Below are positions 44,212 to 53,108 of a stretch of 64,000 bases of DNA, in pieces. The position numbers were made by a program, and so were the translations under genes. Each line of letters starts with the position of its first letter. Position 1 is the first letter of the stretch. This DNA is from Bradyrhizobium sp. CSS354 (GTDB taxonomy: Bacteria > Pseudomonadota > Alphaproteobacteria > Rhizobiales > Xanthobacteraceae), in the NCBI RefSeq assembly GCF_029051725.1, contig NZ_JAACFU010000001.1:248001-312000 (forward strand), given 5' to 3'. Under the pieces are notes generated by a model, which saw nothing but the letters and a program-made list of their open reading frames with translations, was not told where the DNA came from and did no database searches.

Positions 44212-45135
44212 CTATTTCTCGCGATTGATCTTCGCCAGGATTCGGTCCGCCTCGGTGCGCCAGTCAGCGCTGCGGGCGAACTCCTTGGTGCCCTTCGTTC
44301 CGAACAGGCCCTCATCGGCGAGGTCCGCCACCCAGGCCTGCCGCTCGGCGGTGCCCTGCGCGGACCACGGCGTCAGTCCGGCTTCACGCACGGTTTCGGC
44401 GACTTCGCGTACTTCCTCGGCGCGGCGGCGGCCATGCTCGATCACGCGCTGGAAGCAATAAGCACCCTGCTTCTCCCAATCGATCGTGGGGAAGGTTTCC
44501 GCCAGCGAAGCCAACACCGCATCCTCGATGCCATAGGCGCGCGCGGTGGTGAAGCTTTCGATCACCATGGCCTCCAGGCCCTTGATCATGATGCTGCGGC
44601 ACATCTTCACCGCCGATGACACACCGAGCTTGTCGCTCGCAACCTTGGCCGCAAAACCGATCGCGTTCAAAAGCGGCTGCAGCTCCCTTGCGCCGGGACC
44701 GCCGAGCAGCAGCGGCACCTTGATCCGATAAGGCGGCACCGACGTCATAACCGCGCCCTCGACATAGCGTCCGGCGGCGCCATCGATCAGGGCGGCGGCA
44801 CGCTGCTTGGCGCCGGGAGAGGCCGAATTGAAATCCAGGAACCAGGTGCCCTGATTGATTGCGGCCGCGCAGGCCTCTGCCACCGGCACGGCCTGGCTCG
44901 CCGTGACCGCGGAGATGATGAAATCGGACTTCGCGGCCAGCTCAGCGTGAGACGCCGCCAGCGCCACACCGAATTTCGCCGCATGCTCGAGCAGCGTTGC
45001 GCCCTGCTCGCCACCGAGCTTGATGTCATAAGCGGCAACCTTGATGTCCTGCTGGCGCAAATCCTCGGCCAGGATCCTGCCGACTTCGCCATAACCGATC
45101 AGCCCGATCTGCCATCGCTTGGGATCGCCCGCCAT
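44212..45135 (-). CDS. NAD(P)-dependent oxidoreductase with DUF1932 C-terminus
   Basis: 307 residues of the beta-hydroxyacid dehydrogenase-like superfamily. Rossmann motif GYGEVGRILAEDLR (about residue 13). The DUF1932 (6PGD-like) C-terminal domain covers about 190-260, with KMCRSIMIKGLEAMVIES in the position of the catalytic Lys helix. The last gene of the PDC-catabolic operon; its start overlaps the preceding stop by one base. The reaction is unknown. A carboxy-substituted keto or hydroxy acid is plausible from context. Confidence 0.85.
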   Translation of the reverse strand: MAGDPKRWQIGLIGYGEVGRILAEDLRQQDIKVAAYDIKLGGEQGATLLEHAAKFGVALAASHAELAAKSDFIISAVTASQAVPVAEACAAAINQGTWFLDFNSASPGAKQRAAALIDGAAGRYVEGAVMTSVPPYRIKVPLLLGGPGARELQPLLNAIGFAAKVASDKLGVSSAVKMCRSIMIKGLEAMVIESFTTARAYGIEDAVLASLAETFPTIDWEKQGAYCFQRVIEHGRRRAEEVREVAETVREAGLTPWSAQGTAERQAWVADLADEGLFGTKGTKEFARSADWRTEADRILAKINREK

Positions 45136-46004
45136 CAGTTCAGTCCTCGCGTGGTCTCGTCGAACAGCTCTTCGACCGCATAGCGGCGCGGGATCAGCGC
45201 CTGCTGAAATGCATAGTCGATGATCAGCTCCAGCGGCTTCCTGTTCGCCTCCACTCCGAACGGAACGAGATCGGGCGTCTCCGCAGGCCCCATCTGGGTC
45301 TTATTCCGCTTGAGCAGATCATAGACGCCCGAAACCACGTCAGGACGCGATTTCGTCAGCTGCTCGGTCACGACCACGAGATGGTTGACCGGCACGACGC
45401 CGCGACGCGCGTACCATTTGGCGGCTTCCGCGGCCGGATCGGGGAATAGCGTCTTCAGCTTGGGATCGTTCGAGGGCTCACCAAGGACGGCATCGAGCTC
45501 GCCGTCGAGCAGCATCTGCAAGATCTTCTTGCCCTTCGACGCGCGCTCGGTGGTGTCGACATATTCGGCGACGTGCGGATCCTCGAACGTGACCCAGCGG
45601 ATGTTGTCGAGATTGACGCCGCAGTCATTGGCGAGGATGCCCCTGATCCAGGCGCCGGTGGTGGTCGTGAACGAGCGGATACCGACGCGCTTGCCTTCGA
45701 GATCGGACGGCCCGAGGGTTCCGTGCGCGGGATTATAGAGCGCGTAAGAATGCTGGAAGCGGCCGAGCATGGTGGCAGGCAGCAGCACCAGCGGCTTGCC
45801 ATGCGCCTTTGCCATCAGATAGGTGACGATCGCCATCTCGCAGACGTCGAAGGCCCGCTCGCGCACCATCGGTTTGAACGCGGTGTTGGTCGGCGTGTAC
45901 TCGACGAAATCGAGATCGAACAGGTCGGAGCGGAGTTCGCCGCTCTTCACCGCCTGGACATGGGGGTGACTGCCGAGCACGGCCTTCAGCTTGAGACGAT
46001 CCAT
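45135..46004 (-). CDS. 4,5-dihydroxyphthalate decarboxylase-like protein
   Basis: 289 residues. Fold of periplasmic-binding-protein type (SsuA/THI5-like) but without signal peptide, the form shared by 4,5-dihydroxyphthalate decarboxylase (Pht5): LKAVLGSHPHVQAVKSGEL, VREQ-like FKPMVRERAFDVCEMAIVT, and GKRVGIRSFTTTTGAWIRG. ATG 46004 has GGAG at 7 bases; ATG 46031, overlapping the previous gene, is an alternative. If the enzyme is active it would make protocatechuate from 4,5-dihydroxyphthalate and feed ring cleavage. Close relatives are often annotated only as binding proteins, so the activity is uncertain. Confidence 0.7.
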   Translation of the reverse strand: MDRLKLKAVLGSHPHVQAVKSGELRSDLFDLDFVEYTPTNTAFKPMVRERAFDVCEMAIVTYLMAKAHGKPLVLLPATMLGRFQHSYALYNPAHGTLGPSDLEGKRVGIRSFTTTTGAWIRGILANDCGVNLDNIRWVTFEDPHVAEYVDTTERASKGKKILQMLLDGELDAVLGEPSNDPKLKTLFPDPAAEAAKWYARRGVVPVNHLVVVTEQLTKSRPDVVSGVYDLLKRNKTQMGPAETPDLVPFGVEANRKPLELIIDYAFQQALIPRRYAVEELFDETTRGLN

Positions 46005-46023
46005 CGGCCCGCTCCGCTTCTCT

Positions 46024-46707
46024 TCAGACATCCTCGGGATTGTCGACATAGACGAGCCCCGCCTTCGCCAAGGCCTCACGCATGCTGTACATGTCGAGGC
46101 CCAGCTCGCCCGAAGCCAGCCGCTTGCGTTTGCCGCCTTCGTCCGCGTTGCGCTTCTTCGCCTTCTCGGCGACCTCGGCTGCGTAGCGCTTCGGCACAAC
46201 CACGACGCCGTCGTCATCGGCCACGATGATGTCGCCGGGGTCGACGTTGACGCCGGCGCAGACCACGGGGACGTTGACCGAGCCGAGCGTGGCCTTCACT
46301 GTGCCCTTGGCCGAGACCGCGCGCGACCACACCGGAAACTTCATCTCGTGCAGTGCCCTGACGTCGCGGCAGCCGGCATCGATGATCAACCCCTGCACGC
46401 CGCGCGCCTGCAGCGAGGTGGCGAGCAACTCGCCGAACATGCCGTCGGTGTTGTCGGTGGTGCAACCGACGACGAGAACGTCGGCCTTTTTGCACTGCTC
46501 GACCGCGACATGGATCATCCAGTTGTCGCCGGGCTGCGCCAGCACGGTGACGGCAGGACCGGCGATCGCCGCGCCCGGCCACACCGGCCGCAGATAAGGC
46601 TTCATCAGGCCGATGCGGCCATAGGCCTCGTGCACGGTCGAGACGCCGTACTCCGCCATGGCGGCGGGATCGGCACGCTCAATGTTGCGAACGACGACCG
46701 GCCTCAT
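46024..46707 (-). CDS. ligK: RraA-family 4-carboxy-4-hydroxy-2-oxoadipate aldolase
   Basis: 227 residues. RraA-like trimeric fold; [20 protein letters not shown], then [19 protein letters not shown], and [19 protein letters not shown] with the Gly-x-x-Arg-Asp pyruvate/metal-binding motif. Known members (LigK, GalC) split 4-carboxy-4-hydroxy-2-oxoadipate into pyruvate and oxaloacetate. It overlaps the PIG-L-family gene as ATGA (46704-46707), and a PDC lactonase gene lies two genes upstream, supporting the same pathway. An HMG aldolase is the main alternative. Confidence 0.83.
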   Translation of the reverse strand: MRPVVVRNIERADPAAMAEYGVSTVHEAYGRIGLMKPYLRPVWPGAAIAGPAVTVLAQPGDNWMIHVAVEQCKKADVLVVGCTTDNTDGMFGELLATSLQARGVQGLIIDAGCRDVRALHEMKFPVWSRAVSAKGTVKATLGSVNVPVVCAGVNVDPGDIIVADDDGVVVVPKRYAAEVAEKAKKRNADEGGKRKRLASGELGLDMYSMREALAKAGLVYVDNPEDV

Positions 46708-47417
46708 GCCAGCTCCTCCGCTACCGTCGGGAACAAGCGCTGATAGGCCTCGCCATAGGTCATCGGCACACCGGTGTTGCGGCTGCCCTGGATGCCGCGA
46801 TTGAGCGCAACGCGCTCGTAATAGCCCCAGAGATGCTTCTGCGCGGCAAGGATCTGGAATGCCTCATACTTATCCTCCCAGACCTCGTCGATCTTGAGGA
46901 GCAGGTCCGGCTTGTAATTGCACTGCTCGGGCTGGTGCGGCTCGAACAGAAACACCGGCGGCGCGGAGTATTTGTACTGCGCGCCGGGCTTGTGGCCCAT
47001 CGCCTGCGCGACCACACGGGTCTCCTGGGCGAAATGCGCCGCGTTCGGATGATCGAAATTATAGGGATCTTCCAGTGCGTGCGTCAGCACGAAGCTTGGA
47101 TTGAGCTCGCGGTAGATGTCGACCATGCGGTCGAAATGCGCTTCCGTCAGCTTCAGCGGATAGTCGCCGCAGTCGAAGAACTCGATCTCGGCGCCGAGCA
47201 GTTTGGCAGCGCGCTCCGCCTCATCCTTGCGGCCGCCTTTGACCGATTCCAGCGTCGCGCCCTTCTCCTTCCAGGCGAACTGGCTCTCGCCGCGCTCGCC
47301 GAAGGACAAGCAGACGATCTTCATGCGATAGCCCTTCTTCGCATGCAGAGCGATGGCGCCGCCGGCGCGCCAGACGAAATCGCCCGGATGGGCCGTGATC
47401 ACGAGACCTGCTTTCAT
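46704..47417 (-). CDS. galB: PIG-L-family protein, probable 4-oxalomesaconate hydratase
   Basis: 237 residues. The N-terminus has [15 protein letters not shown] in place of the deacetylase AHPDD motif: the general-base aspartate is Gly, while His10 and Asp13 are kept as metal ligands. The FVWRAGG context is the pattern I associate with GalB-type 4-oxalomesaconate hydratases. Other blocks: [51 protein letters not shown]. It lies between the PDC lactonase and the aldolase, the substrate order of the pathway. An ordinary deacetylase is the alternative. Confidence 0.78.
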   Translation of the reverse strand: MKAGLVITAHPGDFVWRAGGAIALHAKKGYRMKIVCLSFGERGESQFAWKEKGATLESVKGGRKDEAERAAKLLGAEIEFFDCGDYPLKLTEAHFDRMVDIYRELNPSFVLTHALEDPYNFDHPNAAHFAQETRVVAQAMGHKPGAQYKYSAPPVFLFEPHQPEQCNYKPDLLLKIDEVWEDKYEAFQILAAQKHLWGYYERVALNRGIQGSRNTGVPMTYGEAYQRLFPTVAEELA

Positions 47418-47468
47418 GGGCTTATTCCCCTCTTTCCTTGATGAGCAATTTATCGATCACGGACACCG

Positions 47469-48353
47469 TCATTCCTCGAACTCGAACAGGCGGGCTGGAT
47501 TATCGACGAGGATCTTCTGCTGATACTCCGGCTCCGGCGCGAACAGCGGGATCAGGTCGACGAGATCGCCGTCGTTCGGCATCGCCTTGACGTTGGGATG
47601 TGGCCAATCGGTGCCCCAGATGATCCGGTCGGGCGCGGTCTCGACGATCTTTCGCGCGAACGGCACCGCGTCGGTGAACGGCGGACCCGCCGATGACACC
47701 CGCTCCGAACCGCAGATCTTGACCCAACATTTCTCGTCGCGCTGCATCAGCTCGATCAGGATCTTGAACGGAAGCTGATCGAGCCCTTCGGACGCCTTCA
47801 CCCGTCCCATATGGTCGATCGTGTAGCTAAGCGGCAGCCTTGTCAGCATGTCGGCATATTCAGGCAGGTCGATCGCGTCGAAATGCAGGTCGATGTGCCA
47901 GCCGAGCGGCGCAACCATCGCGACGATACGGTCGAACACCCGCTTGTCGGGAACGCCGCCGAGATGGCGAACGAAATTGAAGCGGCAGCCGCGGAAACCA
48001 CCCTCATGCAGCACGCGAAGTCCGCGCTCGGTGATGGTGTCGTCGATATTGGCGACCGCACGGTAGGCCCCGTTGCTCTGCGCGATGGCGTCCAGCGCCA
48101 CCGTGTTATCGGTGCCATGCACACTGGCATTGACGATGACGGCACGCTCGACCCCGAGCTTGGCATGCATCGCGCGAAAATCGGCGAGCGGCGCATCCGG
48201 CGGCGTGTAGGAACGGTCCAGCGCGTAAGGGTATTCCGCGCCGGGCCCGAAGATGTGGCAATGCGCGTCGCAGGACAGTTTCGGCAGCCTGAACTTCGGC
48301 GTGCGCGTGTCCGGATCGGGCGGCGGAATGGTCGGCGTGTACATGATGGCCAT
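47469..48353 (-). CDS. ligI: 2-pyrone-4,6-dicarboxylate lactonase-like amidohydrolase
   Basis: 294 residues, amidohydrolase_2 fold. The metal motif is LSCDAHCHIFGPGAEYPY, with the LigI follow-on DRSYTPPDAP. Further blocks VIVNASVHGTDNTVALDA, GCRFNFVRHLGG, YTIDHMGRVKASEG and the terminal IIWGTDWPHPNV with the catalytic Asp. It hydrolyses 2-pyrone-4,6-dicarboxylate to 4-oxalomesaconate. The start is uncertain: ATG 48353 or 48344; an in-frame TTG overlaps the TetR stop. First enzyme gene after the TetR gene, same strand. Confidence 0.86.
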   Translation of the reverse strand: MAIMYTPTIPPPDPDTRTPKFRLPKLSCDAHCHIFGPGAEYPYALDRSYTPPDAPLADFRAMHAKLGVERAVIVNASVHGTDNTVALDAIAQSNGAYRAVANIDDTITERGLRVLHEGGFRGCRFNFVRHLGGVPDKRVFDRIVAMVAPLGWHIDLHFDAIDLPEYADMLTRLPLSYTIDHMGRVKASEGLDQLPFKILIELMQRDEKCWVKICGSERVSSAGPPFTDAVPFARKIVETAPDRIIWGTDWPHPNVKAMPNDGDLVDLIPLFAPEPEYQQKILVDNPARLFEFEE

Positions 48354-48382
48354 CAGATAAACCGCCGAACGAAACTGCGTGT

Positions 48383-49093
48383 TCAAGTCTTGCTGCTGAC
48401 GACCGGTCGTCGCCGTGCGGGCGCAGCCTGATCGAGCGCCGGCGCCTGGAACGCGGCCACGGTGGCTTGCACCAATTGCTCGATGGCGCTTGCGGCATCG
48501 TTGCCGTCGGCCTCGCCGCGCGACAGGCGCGAGACGCGATCCGGCGTCACCAGCGAATAATAGAGCGCGCCAAGCAGAAAGTGGCTGCGCCAGACGATGT
48601 CGGTGCGGGGAACGTGCGGCAGGCTGTCGTGGATCGCGTCAATGAAGGCGTGGCTGGTATCGTCAAAAGTCTGCGCGATGATTTTCCGCGCGACCTCATT
48701 GCCCTCCGCGGACATCACCGCGCGCAGCCGTGTGAACCGCGCCCCGCCCCCGGCAAGATCGCTGCCCGAGGTGAAGGCCGGCGCGACATAGGCCCGCACC
48801 ACCGCTTCGAGCCGGTCCTGGAGATCGCGCACGCGCTTGGCGGCCGCGAGCAACTCGGAACGGCGCAAATTCATTGGCCCGCAATGGCGGCGGTAGATCT
48901 CCAGCAGCAGGCCGTCCTTGGTCTTGAAATGATAGGTGACGCTGCCGGGATTGGCGCCCGCGGCCTGTGCGATATCGCGCACCGACACGGCGTTGAAGCC
49001 GTTGGTGGCGAACAGCTCCTCGGCCGCGGCGAGAATTGCCTCGCGCATGTTCGGCTTGCGGGCCGTTTCCTTGCTGGCGGCGTTGCGTATCAT
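48383..49093 (-). CDS. TetR family regulator of the PDC/aromatic cluster
   Basis: 236 residues. HTH in residues 16-66 (REAILAAAEELFATNGFNAV, recognition NPGSVTYHFKTKDGLLLE). The C-terminal domain has the TetR_C pattern LGALYYSLVTPDRVS. It is first in the catabolic operon and divergent from the TctC-type binder, with a TTTGTAC/GTACAAA inverted repeat five bases upstream of its start, so autorepression is very likely. A low-complexity tail (QAAPARRRPVVSSKT) follows. Confidence 0.9.
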   Translation of the reverse strand: MIRNAASKETARKPNMREAILAAAEELFATNGFNAVSVRDIAQAAGANPGSVTYHFKTKDGLLLEIYRRHCGPMNLRRSELLAAAKRVRDLQDRLEAVVRAYVAPAFTSGSDLAGGGARFTRLRAVMSAEGNEVARKIIAQTFDDTSHAFIDAIHDSLPHVPRTDIVWRSHFLLGALYYSLVTPDRVSRLSRGEADGNDAASAIEQLVQATVAAFQAPALDQAAPARRRPVVSSKT

Positions 49094-49097
49094 GTGA

Positions 49098-49115
49098 TTT
49101 GTACTATCGTACAAA
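49098..49115. promoter_or_regulatory. TetR operator: TTTGTAC-TATC-GTACAAA
   Basis: Perfect 7-bp arms with a 4-base centre in the 109-base gap between the TetR gene and the divergent TctC-type gene, five bases from the TetR start. Position and symmetry support binding by the adjacent TetR. Confidence 0.7.
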
Positions 49116-49202
49116 AAATCAGGTCTCGTCAACAAAAACCATGGGCGGCGTCCGGACGGCTCGAGGCGGTCCGCGCACAACGCCCGCAAGGAGTGCTGGA
49201 AA

Positions 49203-50183
49203 ATGCTGGATTTGAACAAGAAGATCGGCAGCTTAATGCTAGGTGCCGGTCTGCTGCTGGCGGGCGGCGCCGCACAGGCCGCCGACAATTATCCGAGCAA
49301 ACCGGTTCACATCCTGGTGCCCTACACCGCCGGCGGCGCGGTCGACGTGCTCGCGCGCACGCTTGGACAGGCATTGGCGAAGACCTGGGGCCAGCAACCA
49401 GTGGTCGACAATCGCCCCGGCGCCGGCGGCATCGTCGCCTCGCAGGCACTGACGCAGGCCGCCCCCGACGGCTACACGCTGATTCTGGTCGCGAGCGGTC
49501 ATCCCCTCAATCAGTTCATTTATCCGAGCGTGCCCTACGACACGTTCAGGGATTTTACCGCGATCACCGAAGTCGCCTCCTCGCCGCTCGCGATCGTGGT
49601 GGCCAAGGACAGCCCTTACAAGACGCTCGGCGATCTCCTCGCTGCGGCGAGGAAGGAGCCGGACAAGCTTTCCTACGGTATGTCCGGCAACGGCACCTCG
49701 GCGCACCTCGCCGGTGAGCTGTTGAAATACATGTCCGGCACCAAGATCGTCGCGATCCCTTACAAGGGCGGCGCGCCCGCGCTGACCGCCGTGATGGCCG
49801 GCGACATCCCGCTCAGCATCAATCCGCTTGCGGAGGCCATCGGCCAGATCGAAGGCGGGCCGGTGCGCGCGCTCGCGGTGACCTCGGCCGAACGCTCCAA
49901 GGCACTGCCCAATGTTCCGACTGTCGCCGAGTCGGGCGTGTCGGGTTACGACGTCTCCGTCTGGTGGGGCGTTCTCGGTCCGGCTAAAATGCCGCCGGAG
50001 ATCGTGGCGAAGCTCGAAGCCGATCTGAAGGCGGCGCTGCAGGACCCGAACGTGCTGTCGACGCTCGGCAAGATCGGCGCAGCCCCGGTCGGTTCTTCGT
50101 CCAAGGAATTCGACGCCTACATGCACGCCGAGGCGATCAAATGGGAGCCAGTGCTGAAGGCCGCCGACATCCGAGCGCAATGA
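49203..50183 (+). CDS. Tripartite tricarboxylate transporter-type binding protein (TctC/Bug)
   Basis: 326-residue periplasmic binder. Signal peptide about residues 1-28 (GGAAQA). Bug-family blocks NYPSKPVHILVPYTAGGAVD, GGIVASQALTQAAPDGYTL, and SYGMSGNGTSAHLAGEL. AAGGAG precedes the start. No TctA/TctB membrane genes are adjacent, which is common for Bug proteins. It is divergent from the PDC-catabolic operon, so the likely ligand is a carboxylated aromatic such as phthalate or protocatechuate (inference). Confidence 0.92.
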   Translation: MLDLNKKIGSLMLGAGLLLAGGAAQAADNYPSKPVHILVPYTAGGAVDVLARTLGQALAKTWGQQPVVDNRPGAGGIVASQALTQAAPDGYTLILVASGHPLNQFIYPSVPYDTFRDFTAITEVASSPLAIVVAKDSPYKTLGDLLAAARKEPDKLSYGMSGNGTSAHLAGELLKYMSGTKIVAIPYKGGAPALTAVMAGDIPLSINPLAEAIGQIEGGPVRALAVTSAERSKALPNVPTVAESGVSGYDVSVWWGVLGPAKMPPEIVAKLEADLKAALQDPNVLSTLGKIGAAPVGSSSKEFDAYMHAEAIKWEPVLKAADIRAQ

Positions 50184-50269
50184 GGCACTTCACATGAGAA
50201 CCGGCGCGCTCGACACGATCCAGTAGCGGGCAGGCTTGCGTGGCGCCACGAACGCGACGCGCGAGCAGG

Positions 50270-51418
50270 TCAATTGCGTGCGCTCGCCCGCCTCTTCTCC
50301 GGCGGCGCGGGACGCCGCGCGAAATCGGCATCGTCATCGCCTCCTCCCGACGGGATCAGGATTGCGCGCTCGCGCGGCAGCGCTTCCGGCATCTCGTCGC
50401 GGATGAAGGCGATGAGCTTCTCTCTCATTTCGCAGCGCAAATCCCAGGACTGCGGCGCGTTCCTGGCGCTGACGAGGGCGCGAAGTTCGATGGTGCGAGA
50501 ATCCGCGTCGATCACCTGCAGATTGACCACCTCGCCGTCCCAGAGCTTGGACTCCTTCACAGCTTCTTCCAGCCAGCGCCGGATCCGCGGCACGTCGGCG
50601 CGATAATCGACGTGGAGCGCGATCACGCCGATCAGGGACGCGGTGTCGCGGGTCCAGTTCTGGAATGGCTTTTCGATGAAATAGGACAGCGGCACCACCA
50701 TGCGGCGCCAATCCCACAGCCGGATCACCACATAGGTCGAGGCGATGTCCTCCACCCAGCCCCACTCGTTTTCGATGATCACGGCGTCCTCGATGCGGAT
50801 CGGCTGGGTGATCGCAATCTGCAAGCCCGCGATCAGGTTGCTCAGCAGCGGACGGGCGGCAAGACCAACGATGATACCGGCTGCGCCGGCCGAGGCGAAC
50901 AGGCTGACGCCGTATTGCTTCACCGAATCGAACGTCATCAGCGCAGTCGACACCGTGATGACGACGATGATGGTGTCTGTGACCCGCTTGAACACCCGCA
51001 CCTGCGTGACGTGCTTGCGCGCAACGAGATTCTCGGTGACGTCACGAAAGTTCTGGAGATAGCGCGCCGCGCTCATGTCGACGATCCGGATCGATATCCA
51101 GCCGATCAGGGCGATGAAAGCCACGACGAACACGCGCATCAGCGGCGTGCGGATGATGTCGTCGAGCGGCGCAAGCGGCAGAACCAGCGCGACCGCAGCA
51201 AGACACAGGGCTAACCTGGTCGGACCGGCGGTACGCTCGATGAACACAGCCAGCAAAGGGAGGCGGGTTCCGAAGGCACGATTGAGGAGCCATACCGCGA
51301 CCCGATACAGGAACAAAGCAAGCAGGATCGCGATGACGATCAAGCTGAGACCGACGAACCAGGAAGGCACCCAGCCAAGCATCTCGTCGAGGTCGGCCAT
51401 AATTGCTTGCAGATTCAT
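50270..51418 (-). CDS. MscS-family mechanosensitive ion channel
   Basis: 382 residues. About five hydrophobic segments, with the pore helix GVSLFASAGAAGIIVGLAARP followed by LLSNLIAGLQIAITQPI, the MscS TM3 and beta-domain junction (GxxGxAxxxxxxNxxxG). The beta domain VIIENEWGWVEDIASTYVVI and a C-terminal alpha/beta domain follow. It releases solutes on hypo-osmotic shock. The tail is rich in Arg and Ala (FARRPAPPEKRRASARN). Single gene, convergent with the TctC-type gene. Confidence 0.9.
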   Translation of the reverse strand: MNLQAIMADLDEMLGWVPSWFVGLSLIVIAILLALFLYRVAVWLLNRAFGTRLPLLAVFIERTAGPTRLALCLAAVALVLPLAPLDDIIRTPLMRVFVVAFIALIGWISIRIVDMSAARYLQNFRDVTENLVARKHVTQVRVFKRVTDTIIVVITVSTALMTFDSVKQYGVSLFASAGAAGIIVGLAARPLLSNLIAGLQIAITQPIRIEDAVIIENEWGWVEDIASTYVVIRLWDWRRMVVPLSYFIEKPFQNWTRDTASLIGVIALHVDYRADVPRIRRWLEEAVKESKLWDGEVVNLQVIDADSRTIELRALVSARNAPQSWDLRCEMREKLIAFIRDEMPEALPRERAILIPSGGGDDDADFARRPAPPEKRRASARN

Positions 51419-51543
51419 GCGTGTCCCCGCGTTGCATTAGCGTCCGCGCTCAACGCATTTAGAGCGGCTTCGCTCCCGCACTCGGTGCAATGCAGCATCC
51501 CCTTGGTGCATCCGTCGTCGAATTGCGCTATTTCTGAGCAATC

Positions 51544-52794
51544 ATGACTCGACGGACCGGCAGCGCCGACCTTCCTCTTCACACCGGCCGGGTTCCACCC
51601 TGGCTGGCGACCCGCATGTCTTCGCTCGGCGCGATCGTCACGCAGGCGATCGTGCATCACTACGGACGCGATGCATTCCTCCAGCGGCTCTCGCACCCGT
51701 TCTGGTTCCAGTCGTTCGGCGCCGTGATGGGGATGGACTGGCACTCCTCGGGCATCACGACCTCAGTGATAGGCGCGCTGAAGCGAGGTCTAGGCCCCCT
51801 CCAGGATGAGCTCGGAATCTATGTCTGCGGCGGGCGTGGCCAGCACTCGCGCAAGACCCCCGACGAACTGATGCAGCTCGGCGACCGCGTCGGCTTCGAC
51901 GGCGCAAAGCTCACGCGTGCGAGTCGCCTCGTGGCGAAGGTGGACAGCGCCGCGGTCCAGGACGGTTTCGACCTTTATCTGCACGGCTTCTTCGTCACCG
52001 CCGACGCCAAATGGACTGTGGTGCAGCAGGGCATGAACGGCGACAAGCGACAGGCTCGCCGCTATCACTGGCATTCCGAGGCGCTGAAGAGTTTTGTCGA
52101 TACGCCGCACAGCGCGATCGACGGGCCGCTGCAGGGCGAGATCGTCAACCTCACCGACCATCGCGCCGATATCTCGCGCACCGCACAGCTCGAGCTGCTG
52201 AGCGATCTCGGCCCGGATGGCATTCTTTCCGAATTCGAGCGGCTCACCGGGACTGCGCCCGAGCCGGCTCAGGCGATGCTGCCGCACCTGATCATGCCCG
52301 CGCATCACGACGTCCGGCCGAAAGATGTGTTCGCGCGCCGCCTGCACGGCACACTCGCGGCCGCGGCCGAGCGCGGCCCGATCGATTTTCCGGAGCTGCT
52401 GCTGACGCCCGGCGTTGGCGCGCGTACCGTGCGCTCGCTGGCAATGGTGGCCGAAGTGGTGCACGGCGCGCCCTATCGCTTCAACGATCCCGCCCGGTTC
52501 TCGCTCGCCCACGGCGGCAAGGACCGGCATCCCTACCCTGTTCCAATTAAGGTCTATGACGAAACCATTCGCGTGCTGAAGGGGGCGATTCAGAACGCAA
52601 AGCTCGGACGCGAGGAAGAGATGCAGGCGATCAAGCGCCTCGACGACCAGGCGCGGCGGCTGGAGCGCACCGCGCGCGGGCCGTCGGTCGAATCCTATAT
52701 CGCCGGAGAGCGTGCGGCCTCGCCCGATCTCGACGGCCGCTCCGTGTTCGGCTGGGAGCGTGATCTCGGGCCGACAAAAAAGCGGACCGGCTGA
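51544..52794 (+). CDS. DUF763 family protein
   Basis: 416 residues, no signal or membrane segment. It begins TGSADLPLHTGRVPPWLATR, the DUF763 start, and keeps the core blocks PFWFQSFGAVMGMDWHSSG and GRGQHSRKTPDELMQLGDRV, plus KWTVVQQGMNGDKRQARRYHW. DUF763 occurs in archaea and bacteria with no established function; conserved His/Lys/Trp residues suggest an enzyme or nucleic-acid protein. The 3' end carries a hairpin that serves as a terminator for the opposite strand. Shine-Dalgarno is weak. Confidence 0.88.
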   Translation: MTRRTGSADLPLHTGRVPPWLATRMSSLGAIVTQAIVHHYGRDAFLQRLSHPFWFQSFGAVMGMDWHSSGITTSVIGALKRGLGPLQDELGIYVCGGRGQHSRKTPDELMQLGDRVGFDGAKLTRASRLVAKVDSAAVQDGFDLYLHGFFVTADAKWTVVQQGMNGDKRQARRYHWHSEALKSFVDTPHSAIDGPLQGEIVNLTDHRADISRTAQLELLSDLGPDGILSEFERLTGTAPEPAQAMLPHLIMPAHHDVRPKDVFARRLHGTLAAAAERGPIDFPELLLTPGVGARTVRSLAMVAEVVHGAPYRFNDPARFSLAHGGKDRHPYPVPIKVYDETIRVLKGAIQNAKLGREEEMQAIKRLDDQARRLERTARGPSVESYIAGERAASPDLDGRSVFGWERDLGPTKKRTG

Positions 52795-52806
52795 AGACCG
52801 GTCCGC
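52776..52806 (-). terminator. Rho-independent terminator for the disordered-protein cassette
   Basis: GCGGACCGG-CTGAAGA-CCGGTCCGC is a perfect 9-bp stem (52782-52806). Read on the minus strand it is followed by six T (52781-52776), a classical terminator 26 bases beyond the last cassette stop. It is embedded in the last codons and stop of the convergent DUF763 gene. Confidence 0.8.
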
Positions 52807-52831
52807 AAGTTTAGCGGGAGGAGCGCCTCTC

Positions 52832-53074
52832 TCAGGTATCGTCGTCCTTGGATTCCTCATCGAGCCGGTTAGCCGAGTGATCCTGGTATTGATCCGTCTG
52901 GATCGCCTTGCCGTCCATGCCGCGAATGTCCGAATGCTGCTTCTTGTCGCGGTTCGACAGGACCATATTGTCGCCGATCTTCTCCTTGGGCACGTCGGTC
53001 ATGGCGCCGGTGCCGTCGCCCTTGCCGTGCATGCCCGATCTGAAATGCGTCTTGCTGCCATGACCACCTGGCAT
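52832..53074 (-). CDS. Hydrophilin-like disordered protein 5 (last of cassette)
   Basis: 80 residues with no Cys or Trp and almost no hydrophobic core; rich in Gly, Asp, Lys, His and Gln (GSKTHFRSGMHGKGDGTG; ends DEESKDDDT). A very strong AGGAG precedes ATG 53074. Composition matches hydrophilins and LEA-like desiccation or osmotic-stress proteins. It is the last of five consecutive minus-strand genes and is followed by the terminator at 52776-52806. A small family found in Bradyrhizobium; function not shown. Confidence 0.72.
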   Translation of the reverse strand: MPGGHGSKTHFRSGMHGKGDGTGAMTDVPKEKIGDNMVLSNRDKKQHSDIRGMDGKAIQTDQYQDHSANRLDEESKDDDT

Positions 53075-53108
53075 CTTTTTCTCCTCTTGCTTTGATCGCC
53101 CGTGAGGC

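Noticed and set aside
48354..48386. TTG start for the PDC lactonase overlapping the TetR stop
   Set aside because: No ribosome site in front of the TTG, and the extra residues fall outside the family N-terminus; ATG 48353 or 48344 fits better.
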